Of a stretch of 64,000 nt of DNA, positions 26,420-35,496 are shown piece after piece. How positions within the stretch are numbered: the first letter of the stretch is position 1; each line of letters starts with the position of its first letter. The stretch is from DATIYF01 sp035517775. GTDB lineage: Bacteria; Acidobacteriota; Terriglobia; Terriglobales; Acidobacteriaceae. The stretch is from positions 51,944 to 115,943 of the forward strand of contig DATIYF010000082.1 in the NCBI GenBank assembly GCA_035517775.1, given 5' to 3'. The notes beneath the pieces were generated by a model. The model saw nothing but the letters and a program-made list of their open reading frames with translations, ran no database searches and was not told the DNA's origin. The position numbers and the translations under genes were made by a program.

Positions 26420-27154
26420 ATGGCCGTTTTCGTCTTGATTCACGGAGCCTGGCACGGCGGCTGGTGTTGGGAAAAAATCGGCGCTCTACTCCAGCAAAAG
26501 GGCCACACCGTCCATGCACCCGACCTGCCCGGCCATGGAAAAGACTGCACGCCCATGCGTGAGGTCACCCTGCCGGCCTATGTGGAGCGTGTGTTGAGCG
26601 TTATCGCCAAGGCGGGTGAGCCGGTAGTTCTGGCCGGCCACAGCATGGGCGGCATAGTGATCTCCCAGGTTGCTGAGGAGCGGCCGCAGGCGATTCGCTC
26701 CCTGGTTTACATCTGCGCATTCCTGCCGCAGGACGGCCAGACTCTATTGCATTGGGCGGAGCCGGATCGTGAAGGGCTGGTTATGCCCAATCTCGTTTTC
26801 TCTGACGACAAGGCTTCCGCAACCATCAAGCCCGAAGTTCTGCGGGAGGCCTTTTACGCAGATTGCGGCCCCGAGGAGGTGGAAAGGGCCAAGTCACTGC
26901 TGGTGCCGCAGGCGGCAGCGCCTTTCATGACTGCGGTGAGAGTGACCACGGAGAATTCTGGGAGAGTTCCGCGGTTCTATGTGGAGTGCCTTCAGGACCG
27001 CGCCATTACGATCTCTACTCAGCGGCAGATGCATCGCGCCGCAGGATGCCGCCAGGTTTTTACTCTCGACTCCGGCCATTCGCCATTCTTTTCCATGCCC
27101 GAAAAATTGACCGAATGCCTCCTGGCGGCCGCGGAATATTCTGCTGCGGTATAG
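26420..27154 (+). CDS. Alpha/beta hydrolase (esterase)
   Basis: A 244-residue alpha/beta hydrolase of the plant-like methyl esterase/hydroxynitrile lyase group: VFVLIHGAWHGGWCW at the start (oxyanion hole), nucleophile elbow GHSMGG with the catalytic Ser at about residue 80, and C-terminal His in DSGHSPFFSMPEKL. ATG 26420 follows AAAGGAGG, an excellent ribosome-binding site; the upstream extension overlaps the acyl-CoA ligase and is not real. Downstream of and co-directional with the ligase, so the two may be an operon, with the esterase perhaps freeing acids for activation. Substrate unknown. Confidence 0.85.
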   Translation: MAVFVLIHGAWHGGWCWEKIGALLQQKGHTVHAPDLPGHGKDCTPMREVTLPAYVERVLSVIAKAGEPVVLAGHSMGGIVISQVAEERPQAIRSLVYICAFLPQDGQTLLHWAEPDREGLVMPNLVFSDDKASATIKPEVLREAFYADCGPEEVERAKSLLVPQAAAPFMTAVRVTTENSGRVPRFYVECLQDRAITISTQRQMHRAAGCRQVFTLDSGHSPFFSMPEKLTECLLAAAEYSAAV

Positions 27155-27215
27155 TCGGCCAGTTCGAGGCCAGCCGAGGCAAGACCGGGCGGAGCAGGCA
27201 ATACTGCATCACAAG

Positions 27216-28325
27216 TCAGGCCCGTGAATACGCCGGGGCCCGCTTACCCCAGACCTCCTGAGCGGTCTCCGCGACCAGGCGCAGCTTGGCCTCCTGGTCG
27301 GCTTCTGTCAGCAGATTGCCCTCCCAGGTGGAGGCGAATCCGCACTGTGGGCTAAGCGCCAGGCGCTCCATGGCTATGAATCTCGAAGCCTCGTCAATGC
27401 GGTGCTTGAGTTCGTCTTTGCTCTCGAGTTGGGCTTTTTTGGAACTGACCAGGCCCAGAACCACGCCTCTATCTTCCGGCACCTGCCGCAACGGCTCAAA
27501 GCCGCCAGAGCGTTCGTCGTCGTACTCCAGCAGGAAGCATTGAAAACGGGTCTTCTGGAAGACCTTGGTGATGGGGCCATAGTCGCCGGCCGCATAGAAG
27601 CGGCTCTGGTTGTTGCCGCGACACAGGTGCAAGCCAAACAGAACACCGGGATGGTCGCCAATCACCGCGTTATCCATTTCGATGGAAAGGTCGAGCAACC
27701 GGTCGGGGTCGTTGCCGCGCTGGCGATAGCCCTCGCGCAGCCGCGGATCGAGCAGCGCCGTGTATTGCGGCGAATCAATCTGGATGTAGGTGCAGCCGAG
27801 CCGAATCAGCTCCGCAACCTCATCGCGAAGAATATCCACCAGATCGGCCAGGTAAGCGTCAATTTTGGGATAAGCGCCAATGGATTTCTTGCCGTCATAG
27901 TAAGCGGCGCCCTGCTGGGCGCTGATAATGGTGACCTTCGCCGGGTGAGGGGTACGGGCGCGCAGATAAGTGAACTCCTCGGCGCACATCGGACGCTTGC
28001 GCCGCAGCCTGGAAACCACGACGGGGCGCGGCAACACTAACTCTTCCCCTTTGTCGTTGCGGAAGGGGATGGCCCAGCCTCCGAACTTGTCAAAGCCTTC
28101 CACGGCGTCAATCAAGTGGCCGAAGAAGGCGTAGCGGCGCATTTCGCCGTCGCTGAGCACTTCCAGCCCGGTGCGGAGGTGCAGATCAATGGCTTCGTTG
28201 ACGGCACGGTCTTCCACCTGTTTGAACTCGGCCTGGGAAAGCTGGTTCGCTTCATGCTGGTCCCGGGCGTCCTTGAGATATGCAGGGCGCAAAAGACTTC
28301 CAATTACATCGCTACGAAACAACAC
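27216..28325 (-). CDS. Cobalamin-independent methionine synthase (MetE C-terminal)-like methyltransferase
   Basis: A 369-residue protein equivalent to the catalytic C-terminal half of MetE. The zinc ligands are intact: H233 and C235 in GLHLCRGN, E267 in LLEYDD and C328 in SPQCGF. It lacks the N-terminal half of full-length MetE. Short 'core' MetE-like proteins use various methyl donors, and the related epoxyalkane:coenzyme M transferases share the fold. It sits next to a PQQ alcohol dehydrogenase rather than methionine genes. A role in methyl-group handling or thiol conjugation during aromatic degradation is possible but unproven. Confidence 0.8.
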   Translation of the reverse strand: MLFRSDVIGSLLRPAYLKDARDQHEANQLSQAEFKQVEDRAVNEAIDLHLRTGLEVLSDGEMRRYAFFGHLIDAVEGFDKFGGWAIPFRNDKGEELVLPRPVVVSRLRRKRPMCAEEFTYLRARTPHPAKVTIISAQQGAAYYDGKKSIGAYPKIDAYLADLVDILRDEVAELIRLGCTYIQIDSPQYTALLDPRLREGYRQRGNDPDRLLDLSIEMDNAVIGDHPGVLFGLHLCRGNNQSRFYAAGDYGPITKVFQKTRFQCFLLEYDDERSGGFEPLRQVPEDRGVVLGLVSSKKAQLESKDELKHRIDEASRFIAMERLALSPQCGFASTWEGNLLTEADQEAKLRLVAETAQEVWGKRAPAYSRA

Positions 28326-28347
28326 GCACCTCCTCGAGTATCCTTGT

Positions 28348-30474
28348 TCATTGTGCTCCGCCTGCCTTTTTCTGCTCCGCGGTCTGATGAGCGCGGTAAA
28401 TCACGTACGAGCGGATGGCTGCGGCATCGGAGCGAGAAATATCTTTCGAGAAAGAGACCATGCCGTCGGACTTCAGCATGCCCCCCAATACAATATAGAA
28501 CCACTGATCATTCCACAGAGTGCTCGAGTAGCGCAGGTCGGGCAGCACCCCGCCGCTTATGGCAACATCGCCGTGGCAGCGCGAGCAGAACTGCTGAAAC
28601 AGCGCCTCACCCTGGTGGATTTCGGCCGCGCCGGCATGCAACGGCGGCGGCTTCAGCTCCGGCGGTTCTATTTCGGGCAGCGGCGGCAGGTTGGCAGTGC
28701 CGCCTAATTTGAAGACTAACATGCGGCTCACGTTGCGAACGTGACCGGACTTGAACGAGACTTCACCCGTGACCAATGGGAAAACTCCGCCCCAGCCGGC
28801 CAGCACCGCGATATATTGATCGCCGTTGACGGCGTAACTGATGGGCCCGGCGATTACCCCGGTCTGGGCATCAAACGACCAGAGTTTTTGGCCATTGTCA
28901 GCCCGGTAGGCCTCGAAATGTCCGTCAGCCGTGCCTTCGAATACGACATTGCCTGCGGTCGCGAGAACGCCGCCATTCCAGGGACCGGGGCGCTCGATGG
29001 CCCAGGCCTGCTTCTGCTGAATTGGGTCCCAGGCCAGCAGCTTGCCCTTGATGGAATTCAAGATCGCTTTCTTGACCTGCGGGTTCTGCGGCATTCCTGC
29101 GGCCACGGCGTCCGTTCCCGTGTCCATGCCGAAGTGGGTCGGTTTGAAGTTTTCATCAGCCTTGTACTCGAAGCCGGCGTCGTTGACCGGAATGTAGGCC
29201 AGGTCTGTGAGCGGGCTGAAGGCCATGGGCTGCCAGCTGTGCGCGCCCAGCGGACCAGGAACGATCGGAGGCCCATTCTTAGTCGCATAGCGGGCATCGG
29301 CGGCTTCGGTCGGCCGCCCGGTCTTCATGTCTATGCCTGTGGCCCAGGTGACGTGCGTAAAGGGCTGGGCCGAGATCAAGGCGCCATTGGTGCGGTCAAG
29401 TACGTAAAAGAAACCATTCTTAGGGGCCTGCATCAGGACTTTGCGCGTGCTTCCGGCGATGGAAAGGTCGGCCAGAATCATGTCTTCATCGGCATCGTAG
29501 TCCCAAACGTCAGGGGTTTCTTCCTGGTAGTGCCAGAGATATTGGCCAGTTTCAGGCTTGAGGGCAACAATCGAGCAGGTGTAGAGACTGTCGTCACTGC
29601 CGGCCGGGCCGCGGTCTCTGGCCGTCCAGGGTGAGCGGTTTCCGGTTCCGATGTAGAGCTGATCGAGCTCCGGGTCATACACAATCGAGTTCCACACCGT
29701 GCCGCCGCCTCCGAGCTTCCACCATTGGCCTTTCCAGGTCTTGGCGGCTTTTTCCATGGCAGGATTCTCGAAGGGCTGGGAAGGATCGCCCGGCACGGTA
29801 TAAAAGCGCCAAACCAGTTTCCCGGTCTCGGCGTCATAGGCGGAGACGTAGCCGCGCACATCCATCTCCGCGCCGCCATTGCCAATGAAGACCAGTCCTT
29901 TGGCCACGCGCGGCGCGCCCGTGATGGTGTAGCGGTGCGCGGGGTCAATGGTCAGAGTTTCCCACACTGGCTTGCCCGTCGCGGCATCAAGCGCGATCAG
30001 CCGGCCATCCAGCGTTCCAACCATCACCTTGCCATTCCACACCGCCACGCCGCGGTTGACGACATCGCAGCAGGCGTTCACCCCCCATTCGCCCGGTACT
30101 TTGGGATCGTAGGACCATAAGAGCTTGCCGGCAGCGGCATCGAATGCATAAACCTTGCTCCAGGCGCTGGTGAAGTATATGACGCCATCCACAACCAGTG
30201 GCGTAGCCTCCTGGCCGCGATGGGTGTCCAGGTCGTAATACCAGGTGAGGCCTAGCTGCGAGATGTTGCGCGTGTCAATCGCTTTCAATTCGCTGAAGCG
30301 CTGCTCGCTGTAGGTGCGTCCGTAAGTCATCCAGTTGCCCGGCTCGGCGTTGGCGTTGAGAAGGCGGGAGGCAGTGACCGCGGCGGGCTTGAGCGGAGCT
30401 GCGGACTTTCGTGGACCGCATCCGGCACCCAGGCCGAGAGCGCCAAGACCCAACAGAAGTAGCCATCTGCGCAT
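28348..30474 (-). CDS. PQQ-dependent quinohaemoprotein alcohol dehydrogenase, lanthanide-type
   Basis: A 708-residue periplasmic enzyme: N-terminal signal with possible lipobox (about residues 1-19), eight-bladed PQQ propeller, and C-terminal cytochrome c domain with CSRCH haem motif at 630-634 and an axial Met near 672. The adjacent-Cys disulfide CC is at 135-136. In the active site, D325 is the catalytic Asp, and D327 two residues later (WDYD) is the signature of lanthanide-dependent enzymes; calcium enzymes have Ala, Ser or Thr there. It would oxidise alcohols or aldehydes and pass electrons to its own haem. Substrate unknown; aromatic alcohols would fit the neighbourhood. Confidence 0.88.
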   Translation of the reverse strand: MRRWLLLLGLGALGLGAGCGPRKSAAPLKPAAVTASRLLNANAEPGNWMTYGRTYSEQRFSELKAIDTRNISQLGLTWYYDLDTHRGQEATPLVVDGVIYFTSAWSKVYAFDAAAGKLLWSYDPKVPGEWGVNACCDVVNRGVAVWNGKVMVGTLDGRLIALDAATGKPVWETLTIDPAHRYTITGAPRVAKGLVFIGNGGAEMDVRGYVSAYDAETGKLVWRFYTVPGDPSQPFENPAMEKAAKTWKGQWWKLGGGGTVWNSIVYDPELDQLYIGTGNRSPWTARDRGPAGSDDSLYTCSIVALKPETGQYLWHYQEETPDVWDYDADEDMILADLSIAGSTRKVLMQAPKNGFFYVLDRTNGALISAQPFTHVTWATGIDMKTGRPTEAADARYATKNGPPIVPGPLGAHSWQPMAFSPLTDLAYIPVNDAGFEYKADENFKPTHFGMDTGTDAVAAGMPQNPQVKKAILNSIKGKLLAWDPIQQKQAWAIERPGPWNGGVLATAGNVVFEGTADGHFEAYRADNGQKLWSFDAQTGVIAGPISYAVNGDQYIAVLAGWGGVFPLVTGEVSFKSGHVRNVSRMLVFKLGGTANLPPLPEIEPPELKPPPLHAGAAEIHQGEALFQQFCSRCHGDVAISGGVLPDLRYSSTLWNDQWFYIVLGGMLKSDGMVSFSKDISRSDAAAIRSYVIYRAHQTAEQKKAGGAQ

Positions 30475-30585
30475 ATCCGAATCTCCGCGCAGCCGGTTCT
30501 GTGGCTGCGCCCGGCCGCATCATGGCGGCAAACCCGTGAGTCTATCACCGTGTGCGGGCTTAATGCAGGGGGGAATGCAAGCTCT

Positions 30586-32874
30586 TCAGTCGTGGGCAGG
30601 GAAGTTGAGGCGCACGCCGATGCGCGCCAGAAACGGCGGGCCGAAGTTCGAAATTGGCGTCAGCGCCACGATGTAGCGCTGGTCAAGCAGGTTCTCGAAG
30701 GCCCCGAAGACCTCGACCCCATGACTCAGCGATCGTGAGGCCAGCAGGTCAAGCGCGAAATAGCGGGGAAGCAGCAAGGTGTTCTGGTCGTCGTCGAACT
30801 GCGCCCCGGAGTAGCGCCCCTGCACGCTTAGTGTGAACAGGCGGGGATTGGCGTAGCGACCCTGCAGGGTGAACTGATGGCGGGGGACCTCGGGAATCCG
30901 CAGTCCGATGAGCGAAGTGTTGGCCGGGAATTGCACCACCGTGGCGTCCACGAATTCGTAGCCCCCCGAAATTTCTACGGCATTGCTCAAGCGACCAACA
31001 GCATCCAGTTGCACGCCGCGCGACCGAATCCGGCCGAGATTCTGCCGCTGACGGGTGATAAGCGTGGGCGTAGTGATGAGGGTGACGTTGGCGATGGGAT
31101 TGACGATATCGTCCCAGAAGAAGTTCCCCCGCAGATTGAGTTTGCGGCTGAAGGCGAAAACGTCGGCGCCGGCCTCGGCGCCGGTGAGCCGCTCAGCCCG
31201 AAGATTGGAGTTGGCGGTCGTAAGCACATTGCCCATGCGAAACGCGCGGTAGAGTTCGTTGAGCGTTGGGCTGCGGAAGGCGCGATACATAGAAGCCGTG
31301 AGAGACAGATTGCTGTTGACCGCGTGCAGAAGCGAGAGGCGGGGGCTGAAGGCGTTTTCCGAGCGCTCGGCGAATGGGGTGACCGTCCTCGCGCCCGCCG
31401 TCGAGACAGGCGTTAAGACGGATTCTGCCTCGAAGTTCCGCCAATGGTCGAGGCGGGCGGCGGCGGTAAGGATCCAGGTTGGAGTGACGCGAAAGATATC
31501 TTCGCCGTAAACTCCGAGCGTGCGCTGGCGGCCGCCGGCGACCGTATCGCGCAGATTGGTTCCGGAAGAGAAGATGCTCTCATCGCTCCAGCCCATCACT
31601 TCGCGGGCGTCAAGGCCTGCGACCAAGGTCTGGCGGCCTACCGGCTGTGACCAGGAGGCGCTTCCCCCCATCTGCTCCGCCGGAACATGTTGCCGGTCGG
31701 TCAACGATTCGCTCATGCGATCGGCGGCGATAGAAGAGAAATTCTGGTCGTAGCTTTGGGCGTCGCCGTAAGCGCGCAGCGCAACCTGCCCCGAGCCGCC
31801 AACGGGGGCATCGGCGCCAAGCACTCCTTGGGCTATCTGGGTATCATTGGTCTGGATGGGCGTGCCATTGTGGCGGTTTTCCGTAAAGAACGATCCACGG
31901 CCGAAGATGCGAGCCTTCTCGCCGAGATGGCGGCCCCAAGTGAGGTCAAGGCTTGCATGTTCGGCGTTGGCGGGAGTATCCACGCTGCCGCGTTGCGAGA
32001 CGGGAACCAGAATATAGCCGTCGCTTCGAAACAGGCCTGCGGCGAGAGCGGCGTCCCAGGGGCCGTGGCGGGTTCCAGTCCAGAATGAGAGATCGGGCGT
32101 CCGCTCGCTGCCATAAGAAGTCTCCAGCGCAAATGCCGGAGCCTCTGGCTGGCGCGAGAGAAACTGAATGGCGCCGCCGAGGGCGCTGCTGCCGTAGAGG
32201 CTGGAGATTCCGCCGCGCACGACTTCGACACTCGCGAGCTCTTCTTGCGGAATGCGCCCCCAATACACCCAGCCGCCAAAGGGATCATTCAGCGGAACGC
32301 CATCCTGCAGAACCAGAGCGCGGCTGGCGCCGCTGGCGCCCAGTCCGTTAAGCGAGACGCCCTGAGAGGTAGGGTTGGCGGTGCGGCTGCCCGAACGCCG
32401 GAATAAGGTGAAGCCCGGCACCTGCCTTAGCTTGTCATCTAAGAGCAGGCCCGGGGTGGCATTCAGGTCGTCGCTTTGCAGCGCGATTGCGCTGCCCGCC
32501 ACATCGCTGAGGCGCGTCTCGGTGCGGGTCGCCGTGACCAGCACCTGCTGGTTTACCGCCGCCGGCACAAGAACGACTTCCAGAAATGTTGCGGATGGGT
32601 TCCAGTCGCGGTGCGCCTCCTGAAAGCCAGTTGCGCGAATGATAACTGTGCCGCCGGCTGCGGGAAGGGCGGCAAATGCAAATTCGCCCCCTGCGCCGGT
32701 AACTTTCCTGGCCGAAAAGCTCCCCGCTCGAACTTCTACCTGCGCGCCCGCAATCGCGGCCCCGGTTGCATCGCGCACCACGCCTCGCAGCGCCGTCTGA
32801 GCGGAGAGCTGCGCGCTTAACACGATGACAGCGAGGCAGAGTCCCGGCGCGGAGGCCAAACGGCGCTGTTTCAT
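30586..32874 (-). CDS. TonB-dependent outer-membrane receptor
   Basis: A 762-residue receptor: signal peptide (about 1-26), then a carboxypeptidase-regulatory-like beta-sandwich (LRGVVRDATGAAIAGAQVEV), then a plug domain (NPTSQGVSLNGLGASGASRALVLQDGVPLNDPFG) and a long beta-barrel ending in Phe-rich strands (FGPPFLARIGVRLNF). The architecture is typical of Acidobacteriota and Bacteroidota receptors. Its 3' end lies 111 bases upstream of the PQQ dehydrogenase gene in the same direction, which may be one transcript. The ligand could be a metal chelate, an aromatic compound or a glycan; sequence alone does not say. Confidence 0.9.
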   Translation of the reverse strand: MKQRRLASAPGLCLAVIVLSAQLSAQTALRGVVRDATGAAIAGAQVEVRAGSFSARKVTGAGGEFAFAALPAAGGTVIIRATGFQEAHRDWNPSATFLEVVLVPAAVNQQVLVTATRTETRLSDVAGSAIALQSDDLNATPGLLLDDKLRQVPGFTLFRRSGSRTANPTSQGVSLNGLGASGASRALVLQDGVPLNDPFGGWVYWGRIPQEELASVEVVRGGISSLYGSSALGGAIQFLSRQPEAPAFALETSYGSERTPDLSFWTGTRHGPWDAALAAGLFRSDGYILVPVSQRGSVDTPANAEHASLDLTWGRHLGEKARIFGRGSFFTENRHNGTPIQTNDTQIAQGVLGADAPVGGSGQVALRAYGDAQSYDQNFSSIAADRMSESLTDRQHVPAEQMGGSASWSQPVGRQTLVAGLDAREVMGWSDESIFSSGTNLRDTVAGGRQRTLGVYGEDIFRVTPTWILTAAARLDHWRNFEAESVLTPVSTAGARTVTPFAERSENAFSPRLSLLHAVNSNLSLTASMYRAFRSPTLNELYRAFRMGNVLTTANSNLRAERLTGAEAGADVFAFSRKLNLRGNFFWDDIVNPIANVTLITTPTLITRQRQNLGRIRSRGVQLDAVGRLSNAVEISGGYEFVDATVVQFPANTSLIGLRIPEVPRHQFTLQGRYANPRLFTLSVQGRYSGAQFDDDQNTLLLPRYFALDLLASRSLSHGVEVFGAFENLLDQRYIVALTPISNFGPPFLARIGVRLNFPAHD

Positions 32875-32901
32875 AGAGAGGTACGCTGATCTAGTGATGT
32901 C

Positions 32902-34068
32902 TCAGCTGCCCTTTGGCTTCTGAATCTCTTCGTTGGCTATCTTGAAGGCGGTGTTGGCGGTAGGGAGGCCGGCGTAGATGGCGGTCTGCATGAGCATCTC
33001 GCGCAGGTCACAAGGCTCCAGTTCATGCTCCAGGCCGGCACGAACATGCATGGTGAATTCTTCCCAGCGCCCCAGCGAAGCGGCAATCGCCAGCGCCAGC
33101 AGGCGGCGCACGCCCAAGGTCAAACCCGGCCGGGTCCAGACCGAACCCCAGGCATAGCGTGTGATGAAAGCCTGAAAATCGCGGGTAAAATCGTTCGCGT
33201 TGGCCGTGGCGCGGTCCACGTGGGCATCGCCGAGCATCTGGCGGCGCACGGCAAAGCCGGCCTGTAAAGGATCGGCGGCCGCATCCGTGGGCAGGAGGAA
33301 CTCCAGCATCGCCATCGTGAACGAATGCGGGCGCTCCAGGTTGGAAAGATGCGCCGCCGGCAAGTGGACGGCCAGCGCTCCGGGAATTCCGCGTGCCAGA
33401 AGTTCGCCGTGGCCCTCCCAGGGAGTGGAAACATCGCGGTCACCGGCAATGACCAGCGTTGGAGTGCCAATCTTGTTCAGGACCTCGCGGTGATCCACAT
33501 CGCGCAGCGCGGAGCAGCAGCCGGCGTATCCCGAGGGATCAGTCGCCAGGAGGATTCTTTTGATTGATTCGGCATAAGCGTCGCCACGCGCCAAAGTCTC
33601 GGGCGAAAAGAACCTGCCCATCACCACGTCAGCGATGGCGGCCATGCCGCCTTCCAGGACCATTTTTCGGCGGGTTTCCCAGTTGGCGCGGGGGCCGAAT
33701 TGCGGCGAGGTATTAGAGAGAATGAGGGAGGTGAGGCGATCAGCGGCGTTGAGCGCCAGCCATTGACCAACCGCGCCGCCCATCGAAAGGCCGCAGAGGG
33801 CGAATTTGCCGATGCCCAGCACGTCCGCCAGCCCAGTGACGTCGCGGCCGAGTTGCTCGATGGTGTACTCAGCCTTGGGAGCGTCGGAAGCTCCATGGCC
33901 CCGCGTATCGTAGCGCAGCACCTGAAAATGCGGCATCAGGTCCTCCATCTGCGGCGCCCACATGCCGTGATCGGTGCCGATGGAGTGCGAAAGCACCAGC
34001 ACCGGCGCTCCCGCCTTGCCCTCCAGCCGATAGAACAAGCGAATATCGCCAACGGTTGCGAACGGCAA
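32902..34068 (-). CDS. pcaL: 3-oxoadipate enol-lactonase / 4-carboxymuconolactone decarboxylase fusion
   Basis: A 388-residue two-domain protein. Residues about 1-260 are an alpha/beta hydrolase with nucleophile elbow CGLSMGG, the PcaD lactonase. Residues about 265-388 are carboxymuconolactone decarboxylase-like (RRQMLGDAHVDRA...EFTMHVRAGLEHELEPCDLREMLMQTAIYAGLP), the PcaC enzyme. Together they turn 4-carboxymuconolactone into 3-oxoadipate. The fusion, known as PcaL in actinobacteria, joins two consecutive steps. It begins 2 bases after the pcaB stop. Downstream pcaIJ (CoA transferase) is not in the window. Confidence 0.93.
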   Translation of the reverse strand: MPFATVGDIRLFYRLEGKAGAPVLVLSHSIGTDHGMWAPQMEDLMPHFQVLRYDTRGHGASDAPKAEYTIEQLGRDVTGLADVLGIGKFALCGLSMGGAVGQWLALNAADRLTSLILSNTSPQFGPRANWETRRKMVLEGGMAAIADVVMGRFFSPETLARGDAYAESIKRILLATDPSGYAGCCSALRDVDHREVLNKIGTPTLVIAGDRDVSTPWEGHGELLARGIPGALAVHLPAAHLSNLERPHSFTMAMLEFLLPTDAAADPLQAGFAVRRQMLGDAHVDRATANANDFTRDFQAFITRYAWGSVWTRPGLTLGVRRLLALAIAASLGRWEEFTMHVRAGLEHELEPCDLREMLMQTAIYAGLPTANTAFKIANEEIQKPKGS

Positions 34069-34070
34069 GT

Positions 34071-35435
34071 TTATGGCTCCTTTTTGTCCCTGGGATTCTG
34101 CGCTGATGCCAAGAGGCTCTTGCGAAAATTCTCTGAGCTTCCCAGGTATTCCTCAGGGATTTCAAGCCGGCGCAGCGTGGCCTTAGGCAGGTGTGAATTC
34201 ACCTCGCGCATTTCCGCCAGCACCTTGGCCAGGTGTCTTTTCTGCTTCGCGCTTTTGCGGATGGCGGTTTCGAGCAACTTGTTCGCCTTGTCGCGCCCCA
34301 GCTTTTCCCGCAACAACATCGAAGCCCTCTCGGCAAAGACTGTACCTTCGGTCGCTTCGATGTTTTCGCGCATGCGCCGGGCATCTACTGAGAGCCCTTC
34401 GGCAGCCTCTGCCATGGAGGCTATGGCCAGCCCCGCTGATTGCACCACCTCGGCCAGAATGGGCCATTCCGCCTGCCAGCCGCCGACCGCGCGCTCGTGC
34501 TCCTGCACCATGGCGGAAAGAAAGGCAGAAACCAGGCCGGGGAGGCGCTGCGCCGCTGCCAGCGTCAGCGCGCAGGCAATCGGGTTGCGCTTTTGTGGCA
34601 TGGTGGAAGACCCGCCGCGGCCGTCGCCCCCAGGTTCGGCGGCCTCGCCCACTTCGCTCTGCATCAGCAGGCTGATATCGCGCGCCATCTTGCCCAGAGA
34701 ACCGGTGAGTACACCACACGCACAAACCAGGGCCGCGAGCCGGTCGCGGTGGGCGTGCCAGGGCGCGTCAGGAAGCGCAAGGCCGAGCTCGACGGCCAGT
34801 GCGCGGAAAACTGACGGCCCGTTCTCGCTGAGAGAGGCCAGAGTTCCGCTGGCGCCGCCAAACTGCAAAACCAGGGCCTGGGTGAAAGCGCTTTCTATGC
34901 CTTCTCGCCCGCGCCGAATCGAGCCCAGCCAGCCCGCCGCTTTCAGCCCGAAGGTCACGGGCGGAGCGGCCTGCATCAGCGTGCGCCCCAGCATGACGTT
35001 TTTTTTCTGCCGCTCAGAAAGTTTGCGCAAAGCGGCTTCCAGGCGTGAAAGGTCGCCAAGCAGAATGGGCCGGGCGCGCTTCAGCACAAGAATGATTGCC
35101 GTATCGGCAACATCCTGGCTGGTAGCGCCCCAGTGCACAAAGCGCGCCGCCTCCGGATCAGCCTTCGCCACCTTTGCGGTCAGGGCTTTCGCCAGCGGAA
35201 TGCCGGGCGTACCGGCGCGCAGGGCGCCGTGAGCCAGCGCGGCCGCGTCGAAGTTTGCGGCCTTGGCTGCGCCGGTGATGGCCTTGGCCGCTGCCTCAGG
35301 AATCACCCCAGCACTAGCCTCGGCGCGGGCCAGCGCCGATTCGAAATCCAGCATGGCCTGAAGAACGGAGTGATCTGAAAAGAGGTCGGCGAGCGGGCCT
35401 GTGGTGGCGAGACTTTCGATCAGCCGTGCCGGCAT
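34071..35435 (-). CDS. pcaB: 3-carboxy-cis,cis-muconate cycloisomerase
   Basis: A 454-residue member of the aspartase/fumarase superfamily. The family signature is GGSSTMPQKRNPIACAL, and the N-terminal Ser/Thr-His region (RFVHWGATSQDVADTA) is typical of PcaB as opposed to adenylosuccinate lyase. It converts 3-carboxymuconate, the product of protocatechuate 3,4-dioxygenase, to 4-carboxymuconolactone. It is flanked by pcaG (61 bases) and pcaL (2 bases), confirming the assignment. Confidence 0.94.
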   Translation of the reverse strand: MPARLIESLATTGPLADLFSDHSVLQAMLDFESALARAEASAGVIPEAAAKAITGAAKAANFDAAALAHGALRAGTPGIPLAKALTAKVAKADPEAARFVHWGATSQDVADTAIILVLKRARPILLGDLSRLEAALRKLSERQKKNVMLGRTLMQAAPPVTFGLKAAGWLGSIRRGREGIESAFTQALVLQFGGASGTLASLSENGPSVFRALAVELGLALPDAPWHAHRDRLAALVCACGVLTGSLGKMARDISLLMQSEVGEAAEPGGDGRGGSSTMPQKRNPIACALTLAAAQRLPGLVSAFLSAMVQEHERAVGGWQAEWPILAEVVQSAGLAIASMAEAAEGLSVDARRMRENIEATEGTVFAERASMLLREKLGRDKANKLLETAIRKSAKQKRHLAKVLAEMREVNSHLPKATLRRLEIPEEYLGSSENFRKSLLASAQNPRDKKEP

Positions 35436-35496
35436 GAAGGCAGCTTCCTCAGTCCGGCATTATAGACGGTGGGCAAGCAGGCCTCTGGCAACTCGC

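Noticed and set aside
33700..35232. A 510-codon + strand open frame
   Set aside because: It lies antisense to pcaB and pcaL, whose motifs are unmistakable; GC-rich codon bias opens the opposite frame.
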